Shown: piece by piece, positions 60,921 through 64,000 of the stretch
Layout: each line of letters starts with the position of its first letter
Numbering within the stretch: the stretch's first letter is position 1
Assembly: GCF_020623625.1 (NCBI RefSeq)
Contig: NC_060203.1
Location: 372,001 to 436,000 of the forward strand
Length of the DNA: 64,000 bases
From: Saccharomycodes ludwigii
Taxonomy: Eukaryota > Ascomycota > Saccharomycetes > Saccharomycodales > Saccharomycodaceae
Direction: 5' to 3'
Position numbers and translations under genes: made by a program
Notes under the pieces: model-generated
What the model saw: the letters and a program-made list of their open reading frames with translations, nothing else
What the model was told of the DNA's origin: nothing
Database searches by the model: none

Positions 60921-61474
60921 TTTTTTCTTTGTTGCTGTTTGCCTCTGAAAGACCGCTGTGCGTTTTTTTATTTGTAAAAAATTATAGAATCCTCAAGCAA
61001 GAAACGAAGAAAATACTTTTTGCAATCACGGATATTCCCTCTCTCTTTTTCTCTCAGATTACTGTGCAGACAGCGGTAAACTTGCGGGAGTAAATCAAAA
61101 AGAAAGAAAGAAAGAAAGAAGAAAAAGAAACAAAGAAAGGCAATTTTCTTTTTTTTTTTTTCTATTTTAATATATATAAACTATATATATAATATACATT
61201 TTGTATCTTTTTACTGCGGCAATAAATTGCAATCTATCATGACAATTTATCTTTTTTTATTACAAACTTAACACACTTACATATACCTTCTCCCCTATTG
61301 CTATTATTTCTATTTATTCCTTTTCTTCTTCTTCTGCTCTTCTCCTTTCTTTCTTTTCCTTTCCTTCACTTTCCTTTACTTTACTTTACTTTTCTTTTCT
61401 TTCCTTTCCCTTCCTTTTGTCTTTAGAAAAGGAAAACAAGGAGTGGGACAATAACAATAATACTATTAATAATA
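60346..61474. other. Intergenic: divergent RUP1/SFL1 promoter
   Basis: 1.13 kb with no ORF. It contains a 36-T run (60392-60427) close to the RUP1 start, T runs near 60884-60926, two (GAAA)n patches (about 61102-61125) and a long CTTT/CTTTC pyrimidine tract (about 61319-61420) leading into SFL1. A GC-richer part at about 60560-60640 has several CGGA motifs. Confidence 0.55.

Positions 61475-64000
<2,526 letters not shown>

Overview
This is a eukaryotic, ascomycete budding-yeast chromosomal segment of ordinary single-copy core genes. The evidence is compact, almost intron-free genes, AT-rich spacers full of long poly(dA:dT) tracts, and proteins that match Saccharomyces cerevisiae families one by one (COQ7, PHO92, BCS1, IAH1, ARH1, ATP17, LSM6, RPP2B, ORT1, COI1, YRA1, AFI1, ADE2, SDH6, RGA1/2, VPS17, eEF2, MUS81, RVS167, SAC7/BAG7, UBA2, IDH2, RUP1, SFL1). 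I saw no mobile element, viral fossil, rRNA, tRNA, CRISPR-like array or secondary-metabolite cluster.

The gene content interleaves two S. cerevisiae regions, chromosome IV YDR374-YDR390 and chromosome XV YOR125-YOR140, which are sisters from the whole-genome duplication. Genes duplicated there (RGA1/RGA2, EFT1/EFT2, SAC7/BAG7) occur once here. The host is therefore a non-WGD yeast. The AT-rich spacers, A/T homopolymers and Asn-rich protein expansions make a Saccharomycodaceae species such as Saccharomycodes my best guess; that is inference, not proof.

Layout. 1-10 kb: COQ7 (partial), the m6A reader PHO92, the complex III chaperone BCS1, the esterase IAH1, an orphan ORF, ARH1, ATP17 and LSM6. 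10.4-34.4 kb: RPP2B, the ornithine carrier ORT1, a PMP47-like peroxisomal carrier, COI1, YRA1 with a 1.4-kb intron, AFI1, ADE2, a large Zn2Cys6 regulator with a collagen-like repeat, SDH6 and an RGA-type LIM-RhoGAP. The order and strand of this block fit one inversion relative to the order inferred from S. cerevisiae. 35-64 kb: a HAD phosphatase, VPS17, eEF2, MUS81, a sugar-porter-like protein, RVS167, a SAC7-type RhoGAP, UBA2, IDH2, RUP1 and SFL1, which runs off the right end inside its polyglutamine-rich part.

Functionally many genes serve mitochondria (COQ7, BCS1, ARH1, ATP17, ORT1, COI1, SDH6, IDH2). Others act in Rho/actin and endocytic control (RGA, SAC7, RVS167, AFI1), in RNA metabolism and translation (PHO92, LSM6, YRA1, RPP2B, eEF2), and in ubiquitin/SUMO pathways (UBA2, RUP1). 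The items most worth a second look are the Zn2Cys6 protein (22-residue loop inside the zinc cluster plus about 36 Gly-X-Y triplets), the long YRA1 intron with a non-consensus branch point, the inversion, and the 59-codon pure CAA tract in SFL1. S. cerevisiae gene positions and protein lengths quoted below are from memory.
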